Numbered from the stretch's first letter, positions 24,950-34,885 are shown. The stretch is 64,000 nt of DNA from IMCC2047 sp041395865 (GCA_041395865.1 JAWKZQ010000001.1:248001-312000), one strand, 5' to 3'. A program made the numbers and translations. Notes: generated by a model from the sequence alone, not told the origin.

Positions 24950-27900
24950 TGCACACCTCTCTCGGCTGGCAGCGCTTCACCTGAAGCCGGTTTGCGCAAT
25001 CCGGCAAGCCAGCGACAGGCCACATAAAAGATGGGGGTAAAGAGCAGGCTGAACAGGGTCACGCCAATCATGCCGGAAAACACCGTGGTACCCAGCGCCT
25101 GACGCATTTCCGCACCGGCTCCGGAGGCAATCACCAGCGGTAACACACCGAATACAAAGGCCAGCGACGTCATCAGAATCGGACGCAGGCGAATACGTGC
25201 GGCGCGAACCACCGCTGACAGACGATCCAGCCCTTCCTCTTCGGCCTGACGGGCAAATTCGACAATCAGGATGGCGTTTTTCGAGGCCAGTGCGATCAGC
25301 ACGATAAAACCCACCTGAGCGAGGATGTTGTTATCGATACCGCGGAACAACAGTCCCGTCACAGCCGCCAGCAGGCACATGGGCACGATCAGGATCACCG
25401 ACAAGGGCAACAGCCAGCTTTCATAGAGAGCCGACAGCAGCAGGAAAACAAACAGCACAGCCAGTGCAAAGTTAATCAAAATCGATCCACTGGCCAGTTT
25501 TTCCTGCAAAGCCATTTCCGTCCATTCGTAACCAATGCCCTCAGGCAGGTTGTTAGCGAGCAGTGTTTCCATACGCTGCATGGCCTCGCCACTGGAAAAG
25601 CCCGCAGCGGCACTGCCCGAAATATCCAGCGCACTGTAGTTGTTGTAGCGGGGCAGGCGAATCGGGCCGGTACGATCCTCCAGCGTCACCAGAGAGCCCA
25701 GCGGAACCATGTCGTCCGCCACCGTGCGAACCCTTAACTTGCTGATGTCTGAAGCCTCGTCACGGTAGGGTCCATCCGCCTGGGCAATAACCCGGTAGGT
25801 ACGTCCCAGGAAGTTGAAGTCGTTGACATAACGCGACCCGAGGTAAATCTCCAACGTATCGATCACATGCTGAACCGGCACCTTGAGCATTTCCGCCCGG
25901 GTTTCATCAATATTGGCGAAGATTCGCGGCGTACGGGTATTGAAAAAGGAATAGACCCGCGTCAGCTCGGTCTGCTGGTTAGCCTCGGCAATAATATTCT
26001 GCGCCACCTGCTCCAGGGTTTCGATGCCCAGCCCGCGGGTATCCTGCAGGTAAAGCTTCCAGCCCCCGGTGTTGCCCATGCCCCGTACGGCCGGCGGCAT
26101 AATCACAAAGGCGACAGCCTCCCTGAGGCTGCCCAGCGCCTGTTGCGCCTGGTCGCGAATCTTGCTGGAGTGCAGCCCCAGCTTAGCGCGCTCCTCGAAA
26201 GGCTTGAGCGGCGTAAAAATCACCGCGGCATTGGAGGCGTTTGTAAAGGTAGCGCCATCCAGGCCGACAAATTGCACCGTGTGGGCCACACCCTCGACAT
26301 CGCGTAACAGGTCAGACGCCTCGCGCACCAATCGGTCTGTACGCTCCAGCGAAGCACCGGCCGGCAGCTGGATTACGGTAATCAGGTAACCCTGATCCTG
26401 TTCCGGAATAAAGCCGTTGGGCACCTGGTTGAACTGCCAGCCGGTGAAAGCGATCAAGCCTGCATACACCAGGAGCATCATCACCACCATCCGTACCAGC
26501 CGCGCCGTCAGGTTACCGTAGGCGCCCGCCACTTTATCAAAGCCCCTGTTAAAAACATGACCCGGCCAGGCCAGGCTGCGCTTCCAGCCGCTAAGGTCTT
26601 CATAGTGAACATGGGGTTTGAGCAGCAATGCACCCAGGGCCGGTGACAGCGTCAGGGAAACCAGCAGGGAAATCAGCGTAGCGGTGGCGATCGTCAGGGC
26701 AAACTGGCCGTAGAAAGCGCCGGAGACGCCACTGATAAATGCCGTCGGGATGAACACCGCCACCAGCACCAGCGTCATCGCCATCAACGCGCCACCCACC
26801 TCCGACATGGTTTTATGGGCGGCTTCGCGGGGCGGAACCCCTTCGGAAATATAGCGCTCGATGTTTTCCACCACCACGATGGCATCGTCCACCACAATAC
26901 CGATAGCCAACACCAGCCCGAACAGGGTCAGGTTGTTGAGCGAAGCATCCAGGCTGGACATCACCGCAAAAGTACCGATCAGCGATACCGGAATAGCAAC
27001 CACCGGAATAACCGCCGCCCGCCAGTTTTGCAGGAAAATCATGATCACCAAGACCACCAGCACAATCGCTTCAAAGATGGTTTTGTAGATTTCATCAATG
27101 GACTTGTCGATGAACTGGGTAGGATCGTAAATGATGCTGTAATCGATGCCCTGCGGCATATTTTTGGCGATATCCGCCATTTCCGCCCGTAGCGCCTGCG
27201 CCGTTTCCAGGGCATTACTGCCAGGCCGCTGGAAAATGACAATCGGCAATGCCTCGGCATCGTCCAGGTAACCGTTGGTGCTGTAATCACGCGCAGCCAG
27301 CTCAACGCGCGCGACATCCCGCAGGCGGATTACCCGACCGTCTTCACCGCGTTTGACGATAATGTTGGCAAACTCATCCGCATTGAGCAGGCGCCCGCGT
27401 GTCTGCACGCTGTACTCAAACCCGCCCTTGCTCTCGATCGGCTGCTGGTTGATGATGCCCGCTGCGATCTGCACGTTGTTCTGGCGCAGCGCCTCCACCA
27501 CCTCATTGGCTGTCAAGCCAAGGCTATAGGCACGCTCCGGATCAATCCATATCCGCATGGCATAGGCACGTTCCGCCACCAGCCTGGCCTCACCAACCCC
27601 GGGAATCCGGGCCAGCCGGTCAATTACCTGGGTACGGGCATAATTGGATACGTAGAGGCTGTCACGGCTGCCGTCGGGCGAAAGAATATGAATCACCAGC
27701 ATCAGATCCGGCGAATTCTTGCGCACATTAACGCCCTGGCGCTGCACCTCTTCAGGCAAAAAGGGTTCCGCCAGCGCCACCCGGTTCTGAACCAGCACCT
27801 GGGCAGTATCGATATCGGTACCCTGCTTGAAGGTTACCGTCAACCGGGTACTGCCGTCGGCGGTGTTTTCGGACTTCATGTAGAGCATGTTCTCCACACC

Positions 27901-28116
27901 GTTGATCTGCTCTTCAAGCGGCGTGGCCACCGTCTGTGCGGCAATTTCAGCAGTCGCACCCGGGTAACTCGCTGTAACACTGATACTGGGCGGCGCAATT
28001 TCCGGATACTGGGCAACCGGTAAATTGAAATAGGCAATACCGCCGACCATGACAATCAGAATTGACACGACCCCGGCAAAAATCGGCCGTTCGATAAAAA
28101 AGTGTGCAAGCTTCAT
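24946..28116 (-). CDS. RND multidrug efflux permease (MexF/AcrB-like)
   Basis: A 1056-residue proton-driven inner-membrane pump of the HAE1 family. It has 12 helices and two large periplasmic loops. Recognisable parts are FFIERPIFAGVVSILIVMVG at the N-terminus, VLVQNRVALAEPFLPEEVQRQGV, the TM4 proton-relay segment LVLAIGIVVDDAIVVVENIER with paired Asp, and GFIPEQDQGYLITVIQLP after TM7. It overlaps both neighbouring genes by four bases. The nearest family by sequence feel is MexF; the drug range is unknown. The divergent MarR gene is the likely regulator. Confidence 0.95.
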   Translation of the reverse strand: MKLAHFFIERPIFAGVVSILIVMVGGIAYFNLPVAQYPEIAPPSISVTASYPGATAEIAAQTVATPLEEQINGVENMLYMKSENTADGSTRLTVTFKQGTDIDTAQVLVQNRVALAEPFLPEEVQRQGVNVRKNSPDLMLVIHILSPDGSRDSLYVSNYARTQVIDRLARIPGVGEARLVAERAYAMRIWIDPERAYSLGLTANEVVEALRQNNVQIAAGIINQQPIESKGGFEYSVQTRGRLLNADEFANIIVKRGEDGRVIRLRDVARVELAARDYSTNGYLDDAEALPIVIFQRPGSNALETAQALRAEMADIAKNMPQGIDYSIIYDPTQFIDKSIDEIYKTIFEAIVLVVLVIMIFLQNWRAAVIPVVAIPVSLIGTFAVMSSLDASLNNLTLFGLVLAIGIVVDDAIVVVENIERYISEGVPPREAAHKTMSEVGGALMAMTLVLVAVFIPTAFISGVSGAFYGQFALTIATATLISLLVSLTLSPALGALLLKPHVHYEDLSGWKRSLAWPGHVFNRGFDKVAGAYGNLTARLVRMVVMMLLVYAGLIAFTGWQFNQVPNGFIPEQDQGYLITVIQLPAGASLERTDRLVREASDLLRDVEGVAHTVQFVGLDGATFTNASNAAVIFTPLKPFEERAKLGLHSSKIRDQAQQALGSLREAVAFVIMPPAVRGMGNTGGWKLYLQDTRGLGIETLEQVAQNIIAEANQQTELTRVYSFFNTRTPRIFANIDETRAEMLKVPVQHVIDTLEIYLGSRYVNDFNFLGRTYRVIAQADGPYRDEASDISKLRVRTVADDMVPLGSLVTLEDRTGPIRLPRYNNYSALDISGSAAAGFSSGEAMQRMETLLANNLPEGIGYEWTEMALQEKLASGSILINFALAVLFVFLLLSALYESWLLPLSVILIVPMCLLAAVTGLLFRGIDNNILAQVGFIVLIALASKNAILIVEFARQAEEEGLDRLSAVVRAARIRLRPILMTSLAFVFGVLPLVIASGAGAEMRQALGTTVFSGMIGVTLFSLLFTPIFYVACRWLAGLRKPASGEALPAERGVQ

Positions 28117-29267
28117 GGGGTTACCTCAGCGGATTGGGGCGCAACTTCAGCGCCCGGCCGGATACGCAACAGCCCTTCGGTAATAACCCGATCCCCGGCA
28201 GACAGCCCTTCGCGAATCACTCTCAGTCCCTGTACCAGGGAACCCAGCTCAACCGAGCGGGATTCCACCCGGTTTTCGTCATTCACGACCATCACTACCT
28301 TCTTATCCATATCACTGATAACGGCAGCATCGGGAATCAGTAACGCTTGACCGGACTGTCCTGCGGGTAAGCGCACCCGGCCAAAGCTGCCGGCCAGCAG
28401 CAGGCCATCGGCATTGCTTTCGAATAATGCCCGCAGGCGAATGGTGCCCGTTTGCTCGTCAAAATGAGTATCCACGAAATCGACGCGCCCCTCATGACGA
28501 TAGTCCTGTTCGTCCAGCAGGCGCACCTGCACGGCAAGCGACTGTTCAACCAGGCTCACATCACCTGCCTGGTTACGCTGGCGCCGGTATTTCAGGTAGT
28601 CGCTCTCGGACAGGTCAAAGACAAAATACACGGGTTCCTGCGCGACAATGCTGGTCAAAATCTGGTTGCCACCTGCCTGGATCAGGTTACCGATATCCAC
28701 TTTATTATTGGAAATCCGGCCGCTGAGCGGAGCGCTGATACGCGAATATTCCAGATCCAGCTCGGCAATTTGCAGGGCGGCACGCGCCGCCTCCAAATCA
28801 GCCTGGCGAGCCTTCATGGTTGCACTGCGGGTATCCAGCTCCTCCTGCGACATGGCTTTTTGCGCCACCAGGCGGGAAGCGCGTTGAAATTCCTGCCTGG
28901 CCAAAGCCAGGTTGGACTCCGAACGGGTCAACTCGGCTTTCGCCGATGCAATGGCGGCGAGAAAAGGGCGGGGGTCCAGGGTAAACAGCAGGTCTCCTTT
29001 TTCAACGGATTCCCCATCGGTGAAATGGATATCCTGCAGGTAACCGGATACCCGGGCCTGGATATCCACCCGCTCAAAGGCAACAAAGCGACCCGTGTAC
29101 TCGTCCCACTCCGTAATAACCTGTTGCGTCGGTGTCACCACTGTCACGGGGGTTGCCGCTTCCTCCGCCCATAGCGGGGATGACACCAGAAAACAGGTCG
29201 CCACCAACAAGGCTTTTAAACGGCGCGCCAGGCGATTAATAACGAATACGAGAGACGCTTTTTCCAT
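28113..29267 (-). CDS. RND efflux membrane-fusion adaptor (MexE-like)
   Basis: The periplasmic adaptor of the pump. The 384 residues have a hydrophobic N-terminal signal ending near SSPLWAEE, a split lipoyl domain (DIQARVSGYLQDIHFTDGESVEKGDLLFTLD and ISAPLSGRISNNKVDIGNLIQAGG), an alpha-hairpin between them rich in Ala, Glu and Arg, and a beta-barrel domain. There is no lipobox Cys, so it is probably anchored by an uncleaved signal or is free. It is the first gene of the operon and is transcribed from the palindrome-rich region shared with marR. Confidence 0.93.
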   Translation of the reverse strand: MEKASLVFVINRLARRLKALLVATCFLVSSPLWAEEAATPVTVVTPTQQVITEWDEYTGRFVAFERVDIQARVSGYLQDIHFTDGESVEKGDLLFTLDPRPFLAAIASAKAELTRSESNLALARQEFQRASRLVAQKAMSQEELDTRSATMKARQADLEAARAALQIAELDLEYSRISAPLSGRISNNKVDIGNLIQAGGNQILTSIVAQEPVYFVFDLSESDYLKYRRQRNQAGDVSLVEQSLAVQVRLLDEQDYRHEGRVDFVDTHFDEQTGTIRLRALFESNADGLLLAGSFGRVRLPAGQSGQALLIPDAAVISDMDKKVVMVVNDENRVESRSVELGSLVQGLRVIREGLSAGDRVITEGLLRIRPGAEVAPQSAEVTP

Positions 29268-29350
29268 GAGCTGATACCCTGATTTTGCTGAATTGCGATC
29301 GGAATCGAATGATTGAAGGGATTATTACGCAGCGGTAAAATTTGCTTCCC

Positions 29351-29396
29351 AGAAAGATAACGGGCAATATACCCGCCAATTATCTTTCTTGCAAGA
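29351..29396. promoter_or_regulatory. Palindromic operator region between the efflux operon and marR
   Basis: AGAAAGATAA (29351-29360) is the inverted complement of TTATCTTTCT (29380-29389). A second, overlapping palindrome TCTTGCAAGA lies at 29387-29396, 22 bases before the marR start. Both are suited to a dimeric MarR protein that controls the pump and itself; binding is inferred. Confidence 0.5.
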
Positions 29397-29417
29397 TATC
29401 TATTTAGGCAATTCAAA

Positions 29418-29936
29418 ATGACAGCACACAAACTCAATGTCGAAGACCTGATTAAATACAGTCAGGAAAACTGGTCGCAGAAAAATATCGATGCAGGAAG
29501 CACCGCCGTAAGATTAATCCGGGCGGGCGATGTAATGCTGGCCAGCAGCCGCCGTTTCATGGAGCAGTTTGACCTGACACCGGCAGAATTCGATACCCTT
29601 TGCACCCTGCGAAAAATGGGCGCTCCCTACAAATTAACGCCCTCGGAATTGTGCCGCGCCAATTTACTCTCCTCGGGCGGCCTGACCAAGATTATCAACC
29701 AGCTGGAAGAAAGGGGACTCCTTTCCCGCGACACCCATGAAACCGATAAACGCAGCCGCGTGATTGGCCTGACCGCCGCCGGCAAAAAGCTCATCGAAGA
29801 AAGTATGACCATGGTATTGCAACAGCACGAAACCAACCTAGAAGCTATTTACACACCGGCTGAGAGAGAAGAGTTGAACCGATTGCTGCAAAAGTTCCAC
29901 CTGGCCGACAGTTACGGCCCAACCGACGCCTGTTAA
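29418..29936 (+). CDS. MarR-family transcriptional regulator
   Basis: A 172-residue winged-helix dimer. The DNA-binding part is PAEFDTLCTLRKMGAPYKLTPSELCRANLLSSGGLTKIINQLEERGLLSRDTHETDKRSRVIGLTAAGKKLIEE, with the wing Asp-Lys-Arg-Ser-Arg typical of the family. The N-terminal 35 residues form a longer helix arm than in MarR itself. It is divergent from the RND operon and probably represses it until an inducer (often a phenolic) binds. Two exporter genes follow on the same strand after 57 bases. Confidence 0.9.
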   Translation: MTAHKLNVEDLIKYSQENWSQKNIDAGSTAVRLIRAGDVMLASSRRFMEQFDLTPAEFDTLCTLRKMGAPYKLTPSELCRANLLSSGGLTKIINQLEERGLLSRDTHETDKRSRVIGLTAAGKKLIEESMTMVLQQHETNLEAIYTPAEREELNRLLQKFHLADSYGPTDAC

Positions 29937-29993
29937 CCGAGTAATACGGCTTTATCACGGCTTAGTCCAGATCCGCTAAACACACCCCAGCTT

Positions 29994-30608
29994 ATGCCCA
30001 ATTCCGAGTTTTTATTAACCGCTCTGATTGTAATCGTCATGCCCGGAGCCGGTGTCCTCTATATCCTGGCCACTGGCCTGAGCCATGGCTGGCGTGTCAG
30101 CCTGCTGGCGTCACTGGCCTGCACCCTGGGTATCGTACCCCATATGCTGGCAAGCATTCTGGGGCTTGCAGCCCTGTTGCACACCAGCGCAATTGCCTTT
30201 GAAATCGTGAAAATCGCGGGCATTGCCTATTTGCTCTACCTGGCATGGCGCACCTGGCAAACCCCGAACTCACTGATGCCCCAGGCACAAAAATCATCGG
30301 CCGGTTGGCAGGCTATTACCAGCCGGGCACTTCTAATCACAATACTTAACCCTAAGCTGTCTCTTTTTTTCCTGGCGTTTTTACCACACTTCGTCTCAGC
30401 GCAGGCTGGGTCACCCGTTCAAGAGATGCTGTGGCTCAGCGCCCTTTATATGCTCATGACACTGGTTGTTTTTGCGGGTTACGGTTTACTGGCGGGCACG
30501 CTACGCATACTGATCCTGCAATCGCCACGTGCACTCAAGGCCCTGCAACGCAGTTTTGCCATCACTTTCCTCGCACTGGGCGCCAAACTGGCGCTCGCTG
30601 AACGCTAA
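29994..30608 (+). CDS. LysE/RhtB-family amino-acid exporter
   Basis: A 204-residue inner-membrane protein with about six helices. It shows the family opening FLLTALIVIVMPGAGVLYILATGLSHGWR and the central GIAYLLYLAWRTW and ALLITILNPKLSLFFLAFLPHFV, where NPK is the conserved mid-membrane motif. Members export amino acids or homoserine lactones; this substrate is unknown. It lies between the MarR gene and an EamA exporter (12 bases before the latter), so the three may be one transcript. Confidence 0.88.
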   Translation: MPNSEFLLTALIVIVMPGAGVLYILATGLSHGWRVSLLASLACTLGIVPHMLASILGLAALLHTSAIAFEIVKIAGIAYLLYLAWRTWQTPNSLMPQAQKSSAGWQAITSRALLITILNPKLSLFFLAFLPHFVSAQAGSPVQEMLWLSALYMLMTLVVFAGYGLLAGTLRILILQSPRALKALQRSFAITFLALGAKLALAER

Positions 30609-30620
30609 ACCGCTCCCAGT

Positions 30621-31520
30621 ATGGGCAACACACCACGTATTTTAACGGCTTACGTTCCCTTTGTTTTCGTCTTGCTGTGGAGCACCGGGTTCATTACCGC
30701 CAAGTATGCCTTACCTTACATCGAGCCGTTTTTCCTGCTCTTTATACGGATGCTGCTAACACTGGCCGTCTTCGTCGCATTAGCCCTGGCCTACCGATCC
30801 AACTGGCCCAGCCCCCAGCAAGCCTTTCACCAGCTGGTTACCGGGTTGCTGGTCCACGCCTGTTACCTGAGCGGCGTATTCGCCGCCATTAAGTGGCAGC
30901 TACCCGCCGGCATTACCGCGATCATTGTGGGCCTGCAACCACTGCTCACTGCACTGCTGGGATGGCAGTTCCTCAACCAAAAGCTGTGGGCGCGCCAGTG
31001 GCTGGGGCTGCTATTGGGCTTAGCCGGCGTGATCCTGATTCTCCAGCAGGGTCAACAAGCCAACGATTTTGAATTACAGATCAAAGCCGTTCTTGCAGCG
31101 TTACTCGCCCTTATCAGCATCTCAGTGGGCACCCTTTATCAAAAGCGTTTTGGTGCAGGCGTTAACCTTCTGACCGGATCGGTCTATCAGTACCTGGCCA
31201 CGGCTGTCGTTACAGGCATACTTGCATTTACTTTTGAGACACGTACCGTGCAATGGAATCTGGAACTCGCCCTGGCATTGGGCTGGCTGGTTTTTGGTCT
31301 TTCTGTGAGCGCGATCCTGCTACTGATGCATATGATCCGCGAAGGGGAGTCGGCCCGTGTCGCCAGTTATTTTTATTTGGTGCCGCCGGTAACGGCGCTG
31401 GAAGCCTGGCTGCTGTTTGATGAGAAGCTGTCGGCACTACAGGTGGCTGCAATTGGCTTGACAGTCTTCGGTGTCTACCTGGTACTCAAGCGGCGCAAAT
31501 CCGCCGCTCCAAAGAGGTAA
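30621..31520 (+). CDS. EamA-family (DMT) transporter
   Basis: A 299-residue, ten-helix protein made of two EamA repeats (about residues 10-140 and 155-290). The first starts with FVLLWSTGFITAKYALPYIEPFFLLFIRM and the second ends with YLVPPVTALEAWLLFDEKLSALQVAAIGLTVFGVYLVLKRR, the usual DMT signatures. It is likely to export a small metabolite; the substrate is unknown. It directly follows the LysE gene. The terminator next to it serves the converging glmS gene. Confidence 0.88.
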   Translation: MGNTPRILTAYVPFVFVLLWSTGFITAKYALPYIEPFFLLFIRMLLTLAVFVALALAYRSNWPSPQQAFHQLVTGLLVHACYLSGVFAAIKWQLPAGITAIIVGLQPLLTALLGWQFLNQKLWARQWLGLLLGLAGVILILQQGQQANDFELQIKAVLAALLALISISVGTLYQKRFGAGVNLLTGSVYQYLATAVVTGILAFTFETRTVQWNLELALALGWLVFGLSVSAILLLMHMIREGESARVASYFYLVPPVTALEAWLLFDEKLSALQVAAIGLTVFGVYLVLKRRKSAAPKR

Positions 31521-31544
31521 AAAACCTTGGCGATAACCCGCCAA
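31519..31544 (-). terminator. Intrinsic terminator of glmS
   Basis: TTGGCG (31527-31532) pairs with CGCCAA (31539-31544), and the minus strand continues with GG then six T. It lies about 30 bases past the glmS stop. Confidence 0.65.
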
Positions 31545-31572
31545 CCCTGGTTTGGTCAGCGGGCACGATTCC

Positions 31573-33405
31573 TTACTCTACGGTCACGGATTTTGCCAGG
31601 TTCCTTGGTTGGTCGACATCCGTGCCTTTGAGTACCGCCACGTGGTATGAGAGCAGCTGCAGCGGGATCGTGTAAACAATGGGTTCGAGAATACGATCCA
31701 CCGCTGACAGCACAGTCACCCGGGTGTCTTCATCCTCGGCTACCGCCGCATCGGCGTCGGCATAGACATAAAGTACGCCGCCCCGCGCTTTCACCTCATG
31801 CAGGTTGGATTTCAGTTTATCCAGCAGTTCGTTATTGGGCGCAACCGTAATCACCGGCATCTCGCGATCCACAAGCGCCAGCGGACCGTGTTTCAGTTCA
31901 CCTGCCGGATAAGCCTCCGCATGAATGTAGGAAATTTCCTTCAGCTTGAGCGCGCCCTCCATCGCCACCGGGTAGAGCGCACCGCGCCCCAAAAACAGGG
32001 CATGGTGTTTTTCTGCAAAATCTTCAGAGGTTCTCTGGATTTCTGTATCCAGCTCCAGCGCTTGTTCCAAAGCCTTAGGCAAAGCGTGCAGGGCAGCCAC
32101 AATCTGGCTTTCTTTTTCGGGCGTCAGACCTGAACGACGAGCCAGCATCAAGGTAACCAGCAATAAAGCCACCAACTGGGTGGTGAAGGCTTTTGTCGAG
32201 GCAACCCCGATTTCAGGCCCGGCATGAGTCAGCATCACCAAATCGGATTCACGCACCAGCGTACTGGTGCCGACGTTGCAAATGCACAGGGAGGCTAGGT
32301 AGCCCGCTTGCTTGGCCATTCGTAGCGCCGCCAGGGTATCAGCCGTTTCCCCGGATTGAGAGATGGTTACAAACAGGGTGCCCGGCTGCACCACCACCTT
32401 ACGATAGCGGTATTCACTGGCCACCTCGACACGACAGGGGATACCTGCCAGCTCTTCAATCCAATACTGGGTAACAAGCCCGGCATGATAGCTGGTGCCA
32501 CAAGCAATAATCTGGACAGCCTTAACCTGGTCAAGAATTTCCTTTGCGCGCGCACCCAGAACCTGTTCAAGCACCTGCGTTTTACTGATTCGACCCGTCA
32601 GGGTGGCGGCAACCACCTCGGGTTGCTCGAAAATTTCCTTGAGCATGTAGTGCCGGTATTCGCCTTTATCCGTCGCATCGGCCTGATGCTCAAAGCGACT
32701 GACTTCCCTTTGGACGGGTTTACCATTGGTGTCAGTAACAACAACGCCATCCAGGGTCAATTCAGCAAAATCACCTTCTTCCAGGAACATAAAGCGGTCG
32801 GTTACCTGAGCCAGTGCCAGCTGATCCGAACCGATATAGTGTTCGCCAATGCCTACGCCAATGACCAGCGGGCTACCGGAACGCGCCGCCACCAGGCGCT
32901 CCGGGCAGTTGCTATCAATCACACCCAGTGCAAAAGCACCATCAAGTCGAGCAACGGTTTTGCGAACAGCATCCATCAATGTCGCTTCGGTGTGGCTGTA
33001 GTGTTCTATCAGGTGAACCACAACCTCAGTATCTGTCTGGGAGGTAAATTCGTAACCCAACTCCTGCAATTCCTTACGCAGTTCGTCATGGTTCTCAATA
33101 ATCCCGTTATGGACAATGGCAATGTGTCCTTTCGACATATGCGGGTGGGCATTGGCTTCGCTTGGCTCGCCATGGGTTGCCCATCTTGTATGAGCGATAC
33201 CCAGGCCTCCCTGCGGCTTGGCTTCATCAAGCGCATCGGCCAGTTCCTGTACCTTACCCTGGCGCCGCAGGCGCTGGATTTCTCCACGGTCGGACATAAT
33301 CGCCATACCGGCGGAGTCATAACCCCGGTACTCCAGGCGTCGCAAGCCTTCCAACAAAATTCCACTGATATTGCGTGCTGCAATTCCGCCAACAATCCCG
33401 CACAT
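31573..33405 (-). CDS. glmS: Glutamine--fructose-6-phosphate aminotransferase
   Basis: Makes glucosamine-6-phosphate from fructose-6-phosphate and glutamine, the first step to UDP-GlcNAc. The 610 residues include the N-terminal glutaminase with catalytic Cys2 (MCGIVGGIAA), the histidine-containing AHTRWATHGEPSEANAHPH motif, and two SIS isomerase domains (IIACGTSYHAGL and ALFLGRGALYPVAMEGALKLKE), ending in DQPRNLAKSVTVE. It follows glmU after a 25-base gap. No glmS ribozyme is expected or seen in so short a leader. Confidence 0.97.
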   Translation of the reverse strand: MCGIVGGIAARNISGILLEGLRRLEYRGYDSAGMAIMSDRGEIQRLRRQGKVQELADALDEAKPQGGLGIAHTRWATHGEPSEANAHPHMSKGHIAIVHNGIIENHDELRKELQELGYEFTSQTDTEVVVHLIEHYSHTEATLMDAVRKTVARLDGAFALGVIDSNCPERLVAARSGSPLVIGVGIGEHYIGSDQLALAQVTDRFMFLEEGDFAELTLDGVVVTDTNGKPVQREVSRFEHQADATDKGEYRHYMLKEIFEQPEVVAATLTGRISKTQVLEQVLGARAKEILDQVKAVQIIACGTSYHAGLVTQYWIEELAGIPCRVEVASEYRYRKVVVQPGTLFVTISQSGETADTLAALRMAKQAGYLASLCICNVGTSTLVRESDLVMLTHAGPEIGVASTKAFTTQLVALLLVTLMLARRSGLTPEKESQIVAALHALPKALEQALELDTEIQRTSEDFAEKHHALFLGRGALYPVAMEGALKLKEISYIHAEAYPAGELKHGPLALVDREMPVITVAPNNELLDKLKSNLHEVKARGGVLYVYADADAAVAEDEDTRVTVLSAVDRILEPIVYTIPLQLLSYHVAVLKGTDVDQPRNLAKSVTVE

Positions 33406-33430
33406 ATACTAATCCCTGAACGCTTCTCTA

Positions 33431-34798
33431 TTACTTTGGTTTTTTAACCGGACGCTTCCAATCCCTGACAACACGGGCCTTGCCTCGTGCTACAACCAGT
33501 GTTTCGGCTTCAACATCCGCCGAAAGGGTGGAGCCTGCTCCGATAGTCGCCCCGGATTCGACCTTGATTGGGGCCACGAGTGCCGTATTCGAACCAACAA
33601 ACACATTATCACCGATATCGGTGAGGTGTTTATTAGCGCCATCATAGTTGCAGGTAATGGTACCCGCACCGACATTAACATCCTTACCCAGCCTGGCATC
33701 ACCTACATAGCTGAGGTGGTTAACCTTGCTGCCCGGGCCTATTTCAGCCTGCTTGGTTTCAACAAAATTGCCGATTTTTGCCTTTTCGGCCAGACGCGTG
33801 CCGGGTCTCAAACGAGCAAAGGGGCCAACCTGGCAGTCAGCCGATATCTCGGTGTTTTCAATCACCGTGTTCGCGTGAATAACCGTATTTTCACCGATGA
33901 TTGAGTTAATAATCTGTACGTTAGGGCCTATTTCAACACCATCTCCCAATTCGACATCACCCTCAAAAACAGTGTTCACATCAATGAAAACATCCTGCCC
34001 ATGAGTTAAACGTCCGCGAATATCAATCCGCGCCGGGTCAGCAAGGGTTACACCGCCCACCATCAGTTTTTCAGCCTGCTGTCTCTGGTACCAGCGCTCC
34101 AGCGCTGCCTGTTGCTGACGGCTGTTAATGCCTTGTACTTCCTGTTCCGTTTTGGCAGCGACAGCCACCACATTCATACTATCGGCAACAGCCATGGCAA
34201 TACAGTCCGTCAGGTAATATTCGCCCTGGGCATTATTGGATGAAAGCTTCGGCAACCACTCTTTTAGTTTGAGCCCCTGAACGGCCAAAATACCCGTATT
34301 GCCTTCACGAATGCACAGCTGCGCTTCAGTGGCGTCTTTTTGCTCAACAATCGATAAAACCCGGCCTTCGTCATCACGGACGATACGGCCATAACCTGTC
34401 GGGTCTGACAAGTTCACCGTTAACAACGCCAGGCTCTGTTCATTAACCTCGGCCAACAGCTCTCTCAGCGTTTCCGTGGACGTAAGGGGAACGTCCCCAT
34501 ACAGCACCAACACAACCGCATCGTCATCGATTTCAGGCAACGCCTGGGCAACGGCATGTCCGGTACCCAACTGTTCAGACTGTAAAACCCAGTTGACCGG
34601 GTAATCGCACATCGTTTGCTGAACCGTTTCGGCACCATGCCCAACCACAACGTTCAATTTTGCGGCTTCAAGTGCTAGGGCGCTATCCAGGACATGTCCC
34701 AGTAACGGTTTTCCGGCAAGCGGGTGCAGCACTTTGGGTAGTCGCGACTTCATGCGTGTACCCTGGCCTGCAGCAAGAACAACAACCTGTAACTTCAT
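33431..34798 (-). CDS. glmU: Bifunctional UDP-GlcNAc pyrophosphorylase / glucosamine-1-P acetyltransferase
   Basis: Catalyses the last two steps to UDP-GlcNAc. The start is set at ATG 34798, giving 455 residues: MKLQVVVLAAGQGTRMKSRLPKVLHP is the true pyrophosphorylase N-terminus, and the upstream extension to 34831 has no family sequence. The C-terminal half is a left-handed beta-helix of hexapeptide repeats (EGDVELGDGVEIGPNVQI onward) with the acetyltransferase segment HLSYVGDARLGKDVNVGAGTITCNYDG. It lies downstream of the atp operon behind terminators and probably forms a unit with glmS. Confidence 0.96.
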   Translation of the reverse strand: MKLQVVVLAAGQGTRMKSRLPKVLHPLAGKPLLGHVLDSALALEAAKLNVVVGHGAETVQQTMCDYPVNWVLQSEQLGTGHAVAQALPEIDDDAVVLVLYGDVPLTSTETLRELLAEVNEQSLALLTVNLSDPTGYGRIVRDDEGRVLSIVEQKDATEAQLCIREGNTGILAVQGLKLKEWLPKLSSNNAQGEYYLTDCIAMAVADSMNVVAVAAKTEQEVQGINSRQQQAALERWYQRQQAEKLMVGGVTLADPARIDIRGRLTHGQDVFIDVNTVFEGDVELGDGVEIGPNVQIINSIIGENTVIHANTVIENTEISADCQVGPFARLRPGTRLAEKAKIGNFVETKQAEIGPGSKVNHLSYVGDARLGKDVNVGAGTITCNYDGANKHLTDIGDNVFVGSNTALVAPIKVESGATIGAGSTLSADVEAETLVVARGKARVVRDWKRPVKKPK

Positions 34799-34819
34799 TA
34801 AAAAGCATGCTCCAAATAG

Positions 34820-34844
34820 AAAAAAGCCCAAACATAACAGGGCT
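34820..34844 (-). terminator. Hairpin in the glmU leader
   Basis: AGCCC (34825-34829) pairs with GGGCT (34840-34844), and a T-run follows on the minus strand, only about 22 bases before the glmU start. It is a second, weak terminator after the atp operon or an attenuator of glmU. Confidence 0.35.
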
Positions 34845-34885
34845 CCTATTGGTTACATTATTGACCAACCAGTTTAAATTACCAT

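Noticed and set aside
31639..31644. CACGTG core as another parS
   Set aside because: The flanks do not fit the 16-base parS consensus; the same is true of the CACGTG at 11531-11536.
33406..33430. glmS ribozyme or riboswitch upstream of glmS
   Set aside because: The gap is only 25 bases and follows glmU directly.
32356..33447. 363-codon open frame opposite glmS
   Set aside because: It is antisense to a clear glmS and has no recognisable domain.
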